DNA of 5,648 nucleotides from Gammaproteobacteria bacterium (lineage in GTDB: Bacteria > Gemmatimonadota > Gemmatimonadetes > Longimicrobiales > Gaopeijiaceae), in the NCBI GenBank assembly GCA_009843625.1, contig VYDD01000381.1, positions 1-5,648 of the forward strand. Direction: 5' to 3'. Positions 1 through 5,423 of this stretch are shown one piece after another. Numbering within the stretch: position 1 is the first letter of the stretch; every line of letters starts with the position of its first letter. The notes under the pieces were generated by a model. It was not told where the DNA came from and did not search any database. It worked only from the letters and a program-made list of their open reading frames with translations. A program made the position numbers and the translations under genes.

Positions 1-703
1 GCGAGCGGATGTAGGTGAACTTGCCGTCGTGCCACATCGCCTCGACCAGGAACGGCCGCCGGGTGGCCGCGCGGTCAAGGCGGTACTCGAACGCGAGGCG
101 TACGGGATACTCGGCGCGGAGCGCCTCGATGTCCGCTTCGGCGCGCCGGCGGGCCTCGACGATCCCCGCCTCGGCTTGTTCCTGTGCGCGGCGGGCGGCT
201 TCGACCGCCTCGGCCGCCATTTCGCGGTAGGCGGAGACTTCGCTCCGGGCTACGAACCCGGGAGCGCCGGACGTGGCCTCTCCCTCCGCGCCCGCCTCCA
301 CCCGGACCACGAGATGCGGCGGCTTCTCACCGCTCTCCGATACGAGGAACGAGTAGATGCGCCCGGACTCGCATACGAGCGCCACGTTCGTCGCCGCGTC
401 CTCGGCCAGAGGCTTCAGGTACGCCACGTTGGCCGCGCCGGTCAGGTGCCAGTACTCGGAGTCGCCGGCCACGAAGTCGAGGATCCGCTCGCTGGCCGGG
501 AGCACGATTACCGTGGTATGGCGCACGCGCGCGCGGAGCCGGGGGATCCGCTCGTTTCCCTCCTCCGGCACCGGCACGCGCAGGTAGGCGGCATCGCCTT
601 TGGCTTGCTGCGCGGCGGCATCGCAGGGAAGGGCCGCCAGAAGCAGCGTCAGCAGGACTACGACGATCCCCAGCAGGATCGCAGCGGTTGGGGTTGCCTT
701 CAT
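1..703 (-). CDS. trbG: TrbG/VirB9-family conjugal transfer protein, 5' part (runs off left edge)
   Basis: The frame is open from ATG at 703 to the window edge, giving 234 residues with no stop, so the C-terminal end is missing. Residues 1-31 form a signal peptide: K2, a long Leu/Val/Ile core, and probable cleavage near DAAA-QQ. The rest follows the VirB9/TrbG/CagX pattern: a beta-rich N-terminal domain with VRHTTVIVLPASERI (60-74), GDSEYW (80-85), a KP pair (97-98), TNV (105-107) and RIYSF (115-119). An Ala/Glu/Arg-rich helical linker (about 154-200) leads to the start of the C-terminal domain, whose WHDGKFTYIR (224-233) matches the family's DGr-FTYi motif. In this family the protein is periplasmic and joins VirB7 and VirB10 types in the outer-membrane core complex of a type IV secretion channel. 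It starts 5 bases after the trbE stop; GAGAGG about 11 bases upstream is a plausible ribosome site. The Ala/Glu-rich helix between the domains looks longer than in typical homologs. Confidence 0.88.
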   Translation of the reverse strand, partial: MKATPTAAILLGIVVVLLTLLLAALPCDAAAQQAKGDAAYLRVPVPEEGNERIPRLRARVRHTTVIVLPASERILDFVAGDSEYWHLTGAANVAYLKPLAEDAATNVALVCESGRIYSFLVSESGEKPPHLVVRVEAGAEGEATSGAPGFVARSEVSAYREMAAEAVEAARRAQEQAEAGIVEARRRAEADIEALRAEYPVRLAFEYRLDRAATRRPFLVEAMWHDGKFTYIRS

Positions 704-708
704 GGTGT

Positions 709-3150
709 TCACGACCTCTCGGTTGATGGGGTGGGATGGGTTCGGTCCGCGAGCGCTTCGAGCGCCCGGGCCAGTCCGTGCCTCGCCACGGCCTCGGCGC
801 GCCTCTCGGCGTCCAGGGGCGAGGAGGTGTAGAGCCAGTAGCTCTCTGGATCGACTTCAAGCCGAAGAACCGCCGCCTCGTCCGGGCGGCGGAGATACAG
901 TTCGCGCTTGGGCGTCAGCCCCCGGATCTGGGCCACTTCGGCGTCGTTCAACCGGAACAGCGCCCCGGCCTCGTCGGGCAGTTCGGCGTTGGCGAGGAAC
1001 AGCTTGGTCGGGATCGATTCGAGGAGCGCCGAGGCGCCCGGCGTGCCGGTCACGTCCACGGCGGACTGGGTGGCGAGCACGAGCGCGGCGTTCCTTTTCC
1101 GCCACGTCTTGGCCGCCTCGGCCAAGTAGTTCAGCACGGCGGGGTCCTGCATGTAGCGCCACGCCTCGTCCACGACCATCAGCTTGAGCCGCGCGGTCTC
1201 GACCGGATCCTCGATTTCGAGGCGCATGCGTTCCAGCAGGTACGAGAGCGCCGCCTCGCACAGGTCCGCGTGTTCCGCCGCGCCCGCCAGGTCGATCACC
1301 TGCCAGTCCCGGAACTCGATGTCCGCCGCGCCCGCCGGCGCGTTATCGAAGAACGCGCCCCACGCGCCTCCCTCCGTCCAGCGGCTCAGCGCGGGCCACA
1401 TCGCGGCCGGGAGCGAACCGGCCAGCACGGTGAGCGTCCGCCGCTCGGCCCCGAGCGCGTACAGGTCCTCGACCCGCGCGCGGATCTCGCTCGTGTCCGC
1501 TCCGCCCGCCTCGAAGCCGCCCAGCCTCAGCAGCCGGAGTATCCAGCCCGTGAGGAACTGGAACGTCCTCCTGGTCGGCGGAAGCGCGAACGGCTGGAGC
1601 CGGAGCGTCGGCTCCGACTCGTCCGGCGCGAGCTCCAGATACCGGCCCCCGAGGAACCGGGTCAGCCAGCGGTAGGACCCGCCCAGGTCCAGGATCAGGA
1701 TGCGCGGATCGTACTTGAGTGCCTCGACCAGCAGGAAGTTCAGGGTGAAACTCTTGCCCGAGCCCGTCGCCCCCAGGATCAGCGTGTGCCCCACGTCGCC
1801 CGCGAACAGGTCGTAGCGGTACGCCGTGCGCCACGGCGTCTCGAACACCGCCAGCGGCTCGCGGTCCAGATGCCGGCTCTTGCGGTTCCCCCTCGGCGGC
1901 CCGAACACTGGCGCGAGGCAGGCGGCGAGGCCAGCGGAAATGAACACCTTCCGCACCTGCCGCTTGCGCGGCTGGGCCGGGAGCCGGGCGAACCACGCGG
2001 GCATCTGGCCGTAGCCCTCCCGGATCACCTTCGCGTCGTGCGCGGCGAAGAGGCGGCGCACGTCGCCGTCCAGCCGCTCGATCCGTTCGAGTTCGCCGTG
2101 GACCGCCACGGTGAGCGACGCCTCGCCGTAGGCCACGCCATCGGCTTCGAGTTCGACGAGCGCGGCTCCCAGCCGGTCGGACTCCGCAGCCGCTGCCGAG
2201 TCGACCATCGCCGCCGCCGTGCCCTGGGCGTCCTGCGCGTGCGCCATCATCGAGTAGCGGCGCGAGAAGTAGTGGCGCTGCGCGCTCCGGATCCGGCGCC
2301 GCGCCGCCTCGACCGTCCACGGCCGCCATTCGAGCGAGACGGTCGTCACGGCGTCCAGGCAGTAGAGGTTCCGGAGCAGGTTCGCGTAAGCCTGCCCGGG
2401 CGGCGACAGGAGCGAGTACAGGATCACCGGTTCGCCGTCGAGCCTCAGGTGCGACCGCTCGGCTTCAAGTTCCGACAGCGCGAGCCGCCAGTTCATGCCG
2501 CTCCCCGTCGCGCCGTCCCAGAACGTGCCGGGGCGGTTGATGAGTTCGGAAAGGAGACGGGAGCCTTCCAAGGCGTCCAGCATCTCGACGGGCGTGTGCT
2601 CGGACACGAGCGAGCGGCCCGCGTCGATCATCGCACGGAACCGGCCGGCTGCCGCCTCGATCTCCGAGGCCAGATAGGTGGTCGCCGTCTTGCCGCCGCG
2701 CTTCCGAAGCCGCTTGAGTCCCGAAAGCGGCCCCGTCCCAGAACCTCCGCCGACCGGACGGAGACCCGGGTCGTGCGACCAGACCACGAAGGCTTCGAGC
2801 CGCTGGACGCGCCCGGCGAGGAACGCGCTTCGCTTGCGGCCCGACAGGGACGCGATGTTCGAACCGCTCGTCTCTTGATCCTCGGCGAGGCTGGGGCGCC
2901 GGAGCATGTGGAACTGGAGGCGCGTGTCGGAACCGAGCCCCGACATCAGCCGCTGCCAGAGACCGAGCACCCGGTCGATCTGCTCGGGCGTGCGGCCGTC
3001 CACCGCGGCGGGCCGGATCCGGCCCGCCGCGACCAACTCGCCCGAACGGGTCAGGCAGGTGCGGCCGTCGTCGAGCCAGCCCCAGTAGGGCAGCTCCTCG
3101 GCCAGCGAGCCCGCCGCCTCGTAGGCCCGGCGTTCCTCCGCGACTCTCAC
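709..3150 (-). CDS. trbE: TrbE/VirB4-family conjugal transfer ATPase
   Basis: Complete protein of 813 residues, a usual length for TrbE/VirB4. The frame is open upstream to 3342, but I chose GTG at 3150. It overlaps the trbD stop as GTGA, and the extra 64 residues upstream (Gly/Arg/Ala-rich) are only the other frame of trbD. The N-terminal half carries the VirB4-type domain (RLQFHMLRR near 77-86; LYSLLSPPGQAYANLLRNL near 244-262). The C-terminal half is a RecA-like P-loop ATPase with Walker A GATGSGKS (460-467), ILILDLGGSYRWL (484-496), Walker B LMVVDEAW (657-664), KTWRKRNA (681-688) and ATQS (693-696). All key residues are present, so it appears functional. In the family this cytoplasmic, inner-membrane-associated hexamer powers pilus assembly and substrate transfer and binds TrbD/VirB3. 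No strong Shine-Dalgarno precedes the start, as expected for coupling to trbD. It ends with TGA at 709. Confidence 0.95.
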   Translation of the reverse strand: MRVAEERRAYEAAGSLAEELPYWGWLDDGRTCLTRSGELVAAGRIRPAAVDGRTPEQIDRVLGLWQRLMSGLGSDTRLQFHMLRRPSLAEDQETSGSNIASLSGRKRSAFLAGRVQRLEAFVVWSHDPGLRPVGGGSGTGPLSGLKRLRKRGGKTATTYLASEIEAAAGRFRAMIDAGRSLVSEHTPVEMLDALEGSRLLSELINRPGTFWDGATGSGMNWRLALSELEAERSHLRLDGEPVILYSLLSPPGQAYANLLRNLYCLDAVTTVSLEWRPWTVEAARRRIRSAQRHYFSRRYSMMAHAQDAQGTAAAMVDSAAAAESDRLGAALVELEADGVAYGEASLTVAVHGELERIERLDGDVRRLFAAHDAKVIREGYGQMPAWFARLPAQPRKRQVRKVFISAGLAACLAPVFGPPRGNRKSRHLDREPLAVFETPWRTAYRYDLFAGDVGHTLILGATGSGKSFTLNFLLVEALKYDPRILILDLGGSYRWLTRFLGGRYLELAPDESEPTLRLQPFALPPTRRTFQFLTGWILRLLRLGGFEAGGADTSEIRARVEDLYALGAERRTLTVLAGSLPAAMWPALSRWTEGGAWGAFFDNAPAGAADIEFRDWQVIDLAGAAEHADLCEAALSYLLERMRLEIEDPVETARLKLMVVDEAWRYMQDPAVLNYLAEAAKTWRKRNAALVLATQSAVDVTGTPGASALLESIPTKLFLANAELPDEAGALFRLNDAEVAQIRGLTPKRELYLRRPDEAAVLRLEVDPESYWLYTSSPLDAERRAEAVARHGLARALEALADRTHPTPSTERS

Positions 3151-3452
3151 TTCGAGTCCGTCCGGATGCGGAGATGCCACGGCTCGTCCGCCCACTTGCC
3201 CGGATCGATCCGCGCCGGATGGCGCGCGGCGGCCCGCAACACCGCCAGCATGGCCGGATCCCTCCGGCCCGCCAGCCAGCCCGCGCCATAGCAGCCAGCG
3301 AACACAGCGCCGCCCGCCACCAGCGAGGCCGTCGCGTTCCACACCGCGACCGCGAGCGTCGCGCCCAGCAGGAACAGACGCCGCTCAACGCCCAGCACCG
3401 TCAGCGGACGGTTCAGTGCCGCGTAACCGGCCCAGCGCCCGACTCCCCTCAT
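3147..3452 (-). CDS. trbD: TrbD/VirB3-family inner-membrane protein
   Basis: A protein of 101 residues, normal for TrbD. The start is ATG at 3452, whose A is also the last base of the trbC stop (TGATG). The frame is open further upstream inside trbC, but that extension is Arg/Gly-rich shadow sequence. The N-terminus has the family pattern NRPLTVLGVERRLF (14-27), followed by hydrophobic segments at about 26-42 and 44-61 that would form one or two membrane helices. The C-terminal tail is polar and includes HPARIDPGKWADEPW (78-92). VirB3/TrbD proteins sit in the inner membrane, bind the VirB4/TrbE ATPase and are needed for pilus assembly. The position between the pilin and the ATPase matches trb and virB operons. 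The last codons overlap the trbE start by four bases, so the three genes are probably translated in a coupled way. Confidence 0.9.
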   Translation of the reverse strand: MRGVGRWAGYAALNRPLTVLGVERRLFLLGATLAVAVWNATASLVAGGAVFAGCYGAGWLAGRRDPAMLAVLRAAARHPARIDPGKWADEPWHLRIRTDSK

Positions 3453-3739
3453 CAGAACAGCCAGCCCAGGAAGTTCACCGCGCCCACGGCCATCCCGATC
3501 CCGAAGATGATCCCGGCCAGCGTGCGCTTGCTCCCGCCCTCGCCGAACGCGAACATCAGCCCGCCCACCACGATCGCGATCAGCGACAGACCGCGCGCGA
3601 TCGGTCCCGTGAACTGCGTCTGTAGCTCGTTCACCGCGTCCACCCACGGACTCGTGCCCTGCGCCATCAGCGCACCGGGCGTCACCATGAGCAGCACGGC
3701 CCACGCAGCCGCCAGCGTCGCTCTCAGCAGCTTCTTCAT
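3452..3739 (-). CDS. trbC: TrbC/VirB2-family conjugative pilin precursor
   Basis: A protein of 95 residues with the TrbC/VirB2 architecture. Residues 1-26 form a signal peptide: MKKLLR, a hydrophobic core, and ALMA before Q27 as the likely signal peptidase site. A short polar stretch (27-45) is followed by two hydrophobic helices (about 46-65 and 74-94) joined by a small basic/glycine loop, EGGSKRT (67-73). The mature subunit would be about 69 residues. In the family this is the major pilin, inserted in the inner membrane and then polymerised into the conjugative pilus; some TrbC proteins are further trimmed and cyclised, which cannot be judged here. The ATG at 3739 has a strong purine-rich ribosome site (GAGGAGGAG, 3756-3748). 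It starts 25 bases after the alpA stop, so the two genes are probably on one transcript. The TGA stop shares one base with the trbD start. Confidence 0.93.
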   Translation of the reverse strand: MKKLLRATLAAAWAVLLMVTPGALMAQGTSPWVDAVNELQTQFTGPIARGLSLIAIVVGGLMFAFGEGGSKRTLAGIIFGIGMAVGAVNFLGWLF

Positions 3740-3747
3740 TTCTGGTT

Positions 3748-3756
3748 CTCCTCCTC
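3748..3756 (-). promoter_or_regulatory. Strong ribosome binding site of trbC
   Basis: On the minus strand GAGGAGGAG lies 8-10 bases before the trbC ATG, in the short gap after alpA. It is the strongest such site in the operon. This fits the need for far more pilin than other channel subunits (an inference from pilus biology). Confidence 0.6.
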
Positions 3757-3764
3757 TTGGGGGT

Positions 3765-4004
3765 TCAGGGGACGGCAGCCTGTCCGCCGCCCCGGGTGTC
3801 CGCGATTCGATTTCGGGACCACTCCTCGACCTCCGACTCGATCCAAACCACCACGCCCTCGCCCAGCACGATCGGCGAAGGGAAACGCCGGCACTTGGCC
3901 CACCTTCGGATCGTGCTCCGCGAGAGGCTGGTCCGGGCCTGCACCTCCGATATCCGCAGGAAGCGGGTCGGCGGCCTCCGTGTCTGATCGTGCTTCTCGG
4001 TCAT
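3765..4004 (-). CDS. alpA: AlpA-family winged-helix DNA-binding regulator
   Basis: A protein of 79 residues, a normal size for AlpA-type regulators (about 65-80). The start is ATG at 4004 because AGGAG lies 7 bases upstream (4016-4012). The frame is open further upstream, but that part is Pro/Arg-rich and lacks family similarity. RFLRISEVQARTSLSRSTIRRW (14-35) is the typical helix-turn-helix, with 'LSRSTI' leading into the recognition helix. FPSPIVLGEGVVVWIESEVEEW (41-62) is the wing and final helix. AlpA relatives regulate phage and integrative-element genes, sometimes by activating excision, and are structurally close to excisionases. Here it heads the trb operon, 25 bases before the pilin gene, so an activator or autoregulator of conjugation genes is plausible. 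That role is inferred from position. A role as a recombination directionality factor is also possible, but no integrase is visible in the window. Confidence 0.85.
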   Translation of the reverse strand: MTEKHDQTRRPPTRFLRISEVQARTSLSRSTIRRWAKCRRFPSPIVLGEGVVVWIESEVEEWSRNRIADTRGGGQAAVP

Positions 4005-4360
4005 GGCTCTGCTCCTGGTCGTTCTCCCCGCCCGCGTCAATGGCTTCCGCTGCCGTGGGCGGCGGGGCGGAGTCCGGGCGCCGCCCGGATCGCCATCGAA
4101 CGCGGCCATGAACGCCAGAACCCGGCCCGCCGGCCTGAGCCAAGGCGCGCGTGCGGCCTTCATCCGGCGCACCGGGATCGGGGGCGCGCCCAGTGCCCTC
4201 ATGCCCAACCCCCCGGGGCCTGGGGCCGTGCTTTCGAGAAACGCCCTCACCCGCGTGTTGAATGGCTCCTCCAGCGTGTCCGTGACTGCCGTTCCAGCCG
4301 CATCGATGCCCGTAACGTTGAAGAAGTGTTTTCAAGCACGTCAACTCCTCCAAAACCGGC
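4005..4360 (-). other. Leader region upstream of alpA; possible short or decayed reading frame
   Basis: About 350 bases without a confident gene. Near its upstream end (minus strand) GGAGGAG (4351-4345) precedes a GTG at 4339, which would give only 30 residues before TGA at 4249-4247. In the alpA frame the sequence is open from just after a TGA near 4331 all the way into alpA, with G/C-rich third positions. Its first part reads like protein (EEPFNTRVRAFLES); the later part is Pro/Arg-rich. Reading from the GTG with a -1 shift at the ACT-TCT codons would join the two. This could be a decayed gene, an unusual N-terminal extension of AlpA, or simply an untranslated leader. I cannot choose between these. 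Confidence 0.3.
4012..4016 (-). promoter_or_regulatory. Ribosome binding site that fixes the alpA start
   Basis: On the minus strand AGGAG stands 7 bases before the ATG at 4004. It decides the start within a frame that remains open for another hundred or so codons upstream. No comparable purine stretch precedes the ATG at 4250. Confidence 0.6.
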
Positions 4361-4400
4361 TAAGTGTTTATGGTGTATCATGTTGTGTCATGCGGTGTCA
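4361..4400 (-). repeat. Direct repeats with 10-bp period in AT-rich patch; probable operator
   Basis: On the plus strand three consecutive 10-base units read TGGTGTATCA, TGTTGTGTCA and TGCGGTGTCA (neighbours match at 8 of 10 positions). They are preceded by a degenerate fourth, TAAGTGTTTA. The spacing is close to one helical turn, so all units face the same side of the DNA, as in cooperative binding sites. The patch is much richer in A+T than its surroundings and lies upstream of alpA. It may be the operon's promoter/operator or an array for an AlpA/excisionase-like protein. No clear -35/-10 pair could be fixed. Confidence 0.5.
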
Positions 4401-4440
4401 GCCGATTCGAACGGCTCCGCCAGTGGCCCGGCAAAACACC
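4394..4440 (-). other. Potential three-way-junction fold ending in a tRNA T-arm-like hairpin
   Basis: On the minus strand GGTGTT (4440-4435) can pair with GACACC (4399-4394). The enclosed sequence forms TTGCC/GGCGG (4434-4430 with 4421-4417, two G-T pairs, 8-base loop) and AGCCG/CGGCT (4416-4412 with 4404-4400) around the loop TTCGAAT. The three helices abut with no unpaired bases between them. The last hairpin has exactly the 5-bp stem and 7-base TTCGAAT loop of a tRNA T-arm. It is too short for a tRNA gene (no D or anticodon arms). It could be an attachment-site relic of a tRNA 3' end, an RNA structure in a leader, or chance in GC-rich DNA. It overlaps the last 10-bp repeat. Confidence 0.35.
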
Positions 4441-4441
4441 C

Positions 4442-4476
4442 TCCTTGGGTGGTCGCGGGAGGCGCCCGCCCAGGGG
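4442..4476. repeat. GC-rich inverted repeat
   Basis: CTTGGGTGG (4444-4452) can pair with CCGCCCAGG (4466-4474), nine pairs including two G-T, and the stem can extend outward by two more pairs. There is no T-run on either side, so it is not a standard intrinsic terminator. It lies in the gap between the divergent transcription units. Confidence 0.3.
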
Positions 4477-4506
4477 TCCGGAGCGAGACCGCGAGGCCGG
4501 TTTCGG

Positions 4507-4534
4507 TCATCCCCGCCTTCGCGTGGCCGGATGA
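4507..4534. repeat. REP-like palindromic hairpin
   Basis: TCATCC (4507-4512) and GGATGA (4529-4534) form the outer stem. GCC/GGC (4515-4517 with 4525-4527) form an inner stem around TTCGCGT. The 'TCATCCCCGCC...' style resembles the dispersed extragenic palindromes found in many proteobacterial genomes. Only one copy is in the window, so the assignment rests on form alone. A second hairpin follows nearby: GGCGCG (4562-4567) with CGCGCC (4579-4584). Confidence 0.3.
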
Positions 4535-4622
4535 AGGGAGGCTGGTGCGAGGGCGGGGGCTGGCGCGATTCCGCATCCCGCGCCGTGGCCTAGGACCGCC
4601 GGCCCGGTGTACCCCGGCCGAC

Positions 4623-4659
4623 TTGCGGATCCGGTCGTAAGCGGGGTTATTCCAACCCC
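4623..4659 (+). promoter_or_regulatory. Candidate repressor promoter with palindromic operator; possibly leaderless transcript
   Basis: A perfect inverted repeat, GGGGTT-ATTCC-AACCCC (4643-4659), ends on the base before the repressor ATG. No Shine-Dalgarno sequence precedes that ATG. A weak promoter can be drawn with -35 TTGCGG (4623-4628) and -10 TTATTC (4647-4652), 18 bases apart. This would put the transcript start at or very near the ATG, giving a leaderless mRNA. The palindrome would then cover the -10 element, which suits autorepression by the downstream HTH protein. The palindrome is seen directly; the promoter and its use are inference. Confidence 0.45.
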
Positions 4660-5106
4660 ATGGGACAAACGAAGAGGAGCGACGCGATACTACGGGATCC
4701 GGTGCGCCGCCGGCTGCTCCGGCTGCTCACGGCGAAGGGCTCGAACCTGCGCACCGCCTCGGTCGCGATGGGCCGGAACGACGCCTACCTGCAGCAGTTC
4801 GTCTACCGGGGCACGCCGAAGGTCCTCGCTGAGGACGACCGCGAGATACTGGCGGAGCATCTGGGATGCCGGCCCGAGCCTCTCAAGCACGGGCGGAGCT
4901 TCCGGCTCTCGACGCGCGCCAGGCGTCCGCCTCCCTCCGACGCCTACTCCGCGCCCATCGGTTACAGCGCCGTGCCGGAGGCCGGTGGCAGAATGGAGCC
5001 GGACGCGGAGGCCTGGAACGGCGAGCTCCGGGAGACCGGGGAGGCTTGGCTGTTCGCCGATTCGTTCATCCGCCACCGGCTCCGGGCCGATCCCGGTGAC
5101 CTGTGA
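4660..5106 (+). pseudogene. S24 (LexA/CI-like) repressor, N-terminal half: HTH domain and linker, cut by in-frame TGA
   Basis: A product of 148 residues. The helix-turn-helix domain spans about 14-70 (DPVRRRLLRLLTAKGSNL, then ASVAMGRNDAYLQQFVYRGTPKVL and an AEHLGC end). This is the pattern of HTH-S24 repressors of phages and integrative elements, in which an N-terminal DNA-binding domain is joined to a self-cleaving S24 domain. A linker follows with an Ala-Gly pair (108-109) in VPEAGG that may be the cleavage region. The start of the S24 fold is present (WLFADSFIRHRLRADPGDL, 130-148). The sequence then stops at TGA (5104-5106), and the next codon in the same frame is ATG, continuing the S24 domain. 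The family's alignment is kept to the residue, so one codon has become a stop. Without the C-terminal part this protein would lack the usual dimerisation domain. ATG at 4660 is the only reasonable start. The gene lies divergent to the alpA-trb operon. Marked as pseudogene, but split function, reinitiation or UGA readthrough remain possible. Confidence 0.7.
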
Positions 5107-5379
5107 ATGATCGAGGTGGACGGGGACCCGATGGAGCCGCTGCTCTCAAGCGGCGACCACATCCTGATCGACGTAAGCCGGACGGTGCCCGCGCCGCCGG
5201 GGATCTTCGTGATCTGGGACGGCATCGCGCTCGTCGCGAAGCGGATCGAGCATGTCCCGCACTCCGACCTGCCCCGCGTGGTCCTCAAGTCACTCAATCC
5301 CGAGTACGACAGCCACGAACGGCCTGCCACCGAGGTACGTGTCGTCGACTGCGTCCTCTGGGTCTCCAGACGGCTGTAG
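5107..5379 (+). pseudogene. S24 repressor, C-terminal half: peptidase domain with GDSM changed to GDPM
   Basis: A stretch of 90 residues in the same frame as the preceding half, beginning with an ATG directly after the TGA (TGAATG). It is the rest of an S24/LexA-type domain: IEVDGDPMEPLLSSGDHILID (2-22), IFVIWDGIALVAKRIEHV (33-50), LKSLNPEYDSH (60-70) and a VRVVDCVLWVSRRL end (77-90). In the family GDSM holds the nucleophilic serine and a lysine in the 'VKRl' strand is the general base. Here the serine position is proline (P8, codon CCG) and the lysine is kept (K45). Self-cleavage should therefore be impossible even if the whole protein were made. The joined product would be 239 residues, a normal family length. 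Termination-reinitiation at TGAATG could make this half as a separate protein; no Shine-Dalgarno is evident. It ends with TAG at 5379. Confidence 0.7.
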
Positions 5380-5423
5380 GACACGCCGGAAGCCGAGACT
5401 CCCGCGCCGCCGGCCGTTCCCCG

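Noticed and set aside
736..3291. An 851-codon plus-strand frame opposite trbE
   Set aside because: It is a mirror of the well-supported TrbE frame in GC-rich DNA: Arg/Pro/Glu/Val-rich, no recognisable domain, while the opposite strand has intact Walker motifs.
3151..3342. A 64-residue N-terminal extension of TrbE
   Set aside because: It lies fully inside trbD in another frame and looks non-protein-like; the GTG at 3150 in the GTGA overlap gives the normal family length.
3736..4353. A 205-codon minus-strand frame overlapping alpA
   Set aside because: It is shifted relative to alpA, Gly/Arg/Asp-rich and without motifs; the alpA frame carries a clear winged-helix pattern and its own ribosome site.
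4361..4400. A CRISPR array or plasmid iteron origin
   Set aside because: Units are only 10 bp with no spacers, and no replication initiator or cas gene is in the window.
4394..4440. A complete tRNA gene
   Set aside because: The T-arm is perfect, but there is no room for D and anticodon arms and no CCA end; at most it is a tRNA fragment or mimic.
3174..4640. A 488-codon plus-strand frame across trbD, trbC, alpA and the control region
   Set aside because: It runs antisense to three recognisable genes and through the AT-rich repeat patch; its composition is Arg/Pro/Ser-rich with no motif.
5104..5106. UGA read as an amino acid throughout the genome
   Set aside because: TGA is the stop codon of alpA, trbC, trbD and trbE at positions that fit their family lengths and overlaps.
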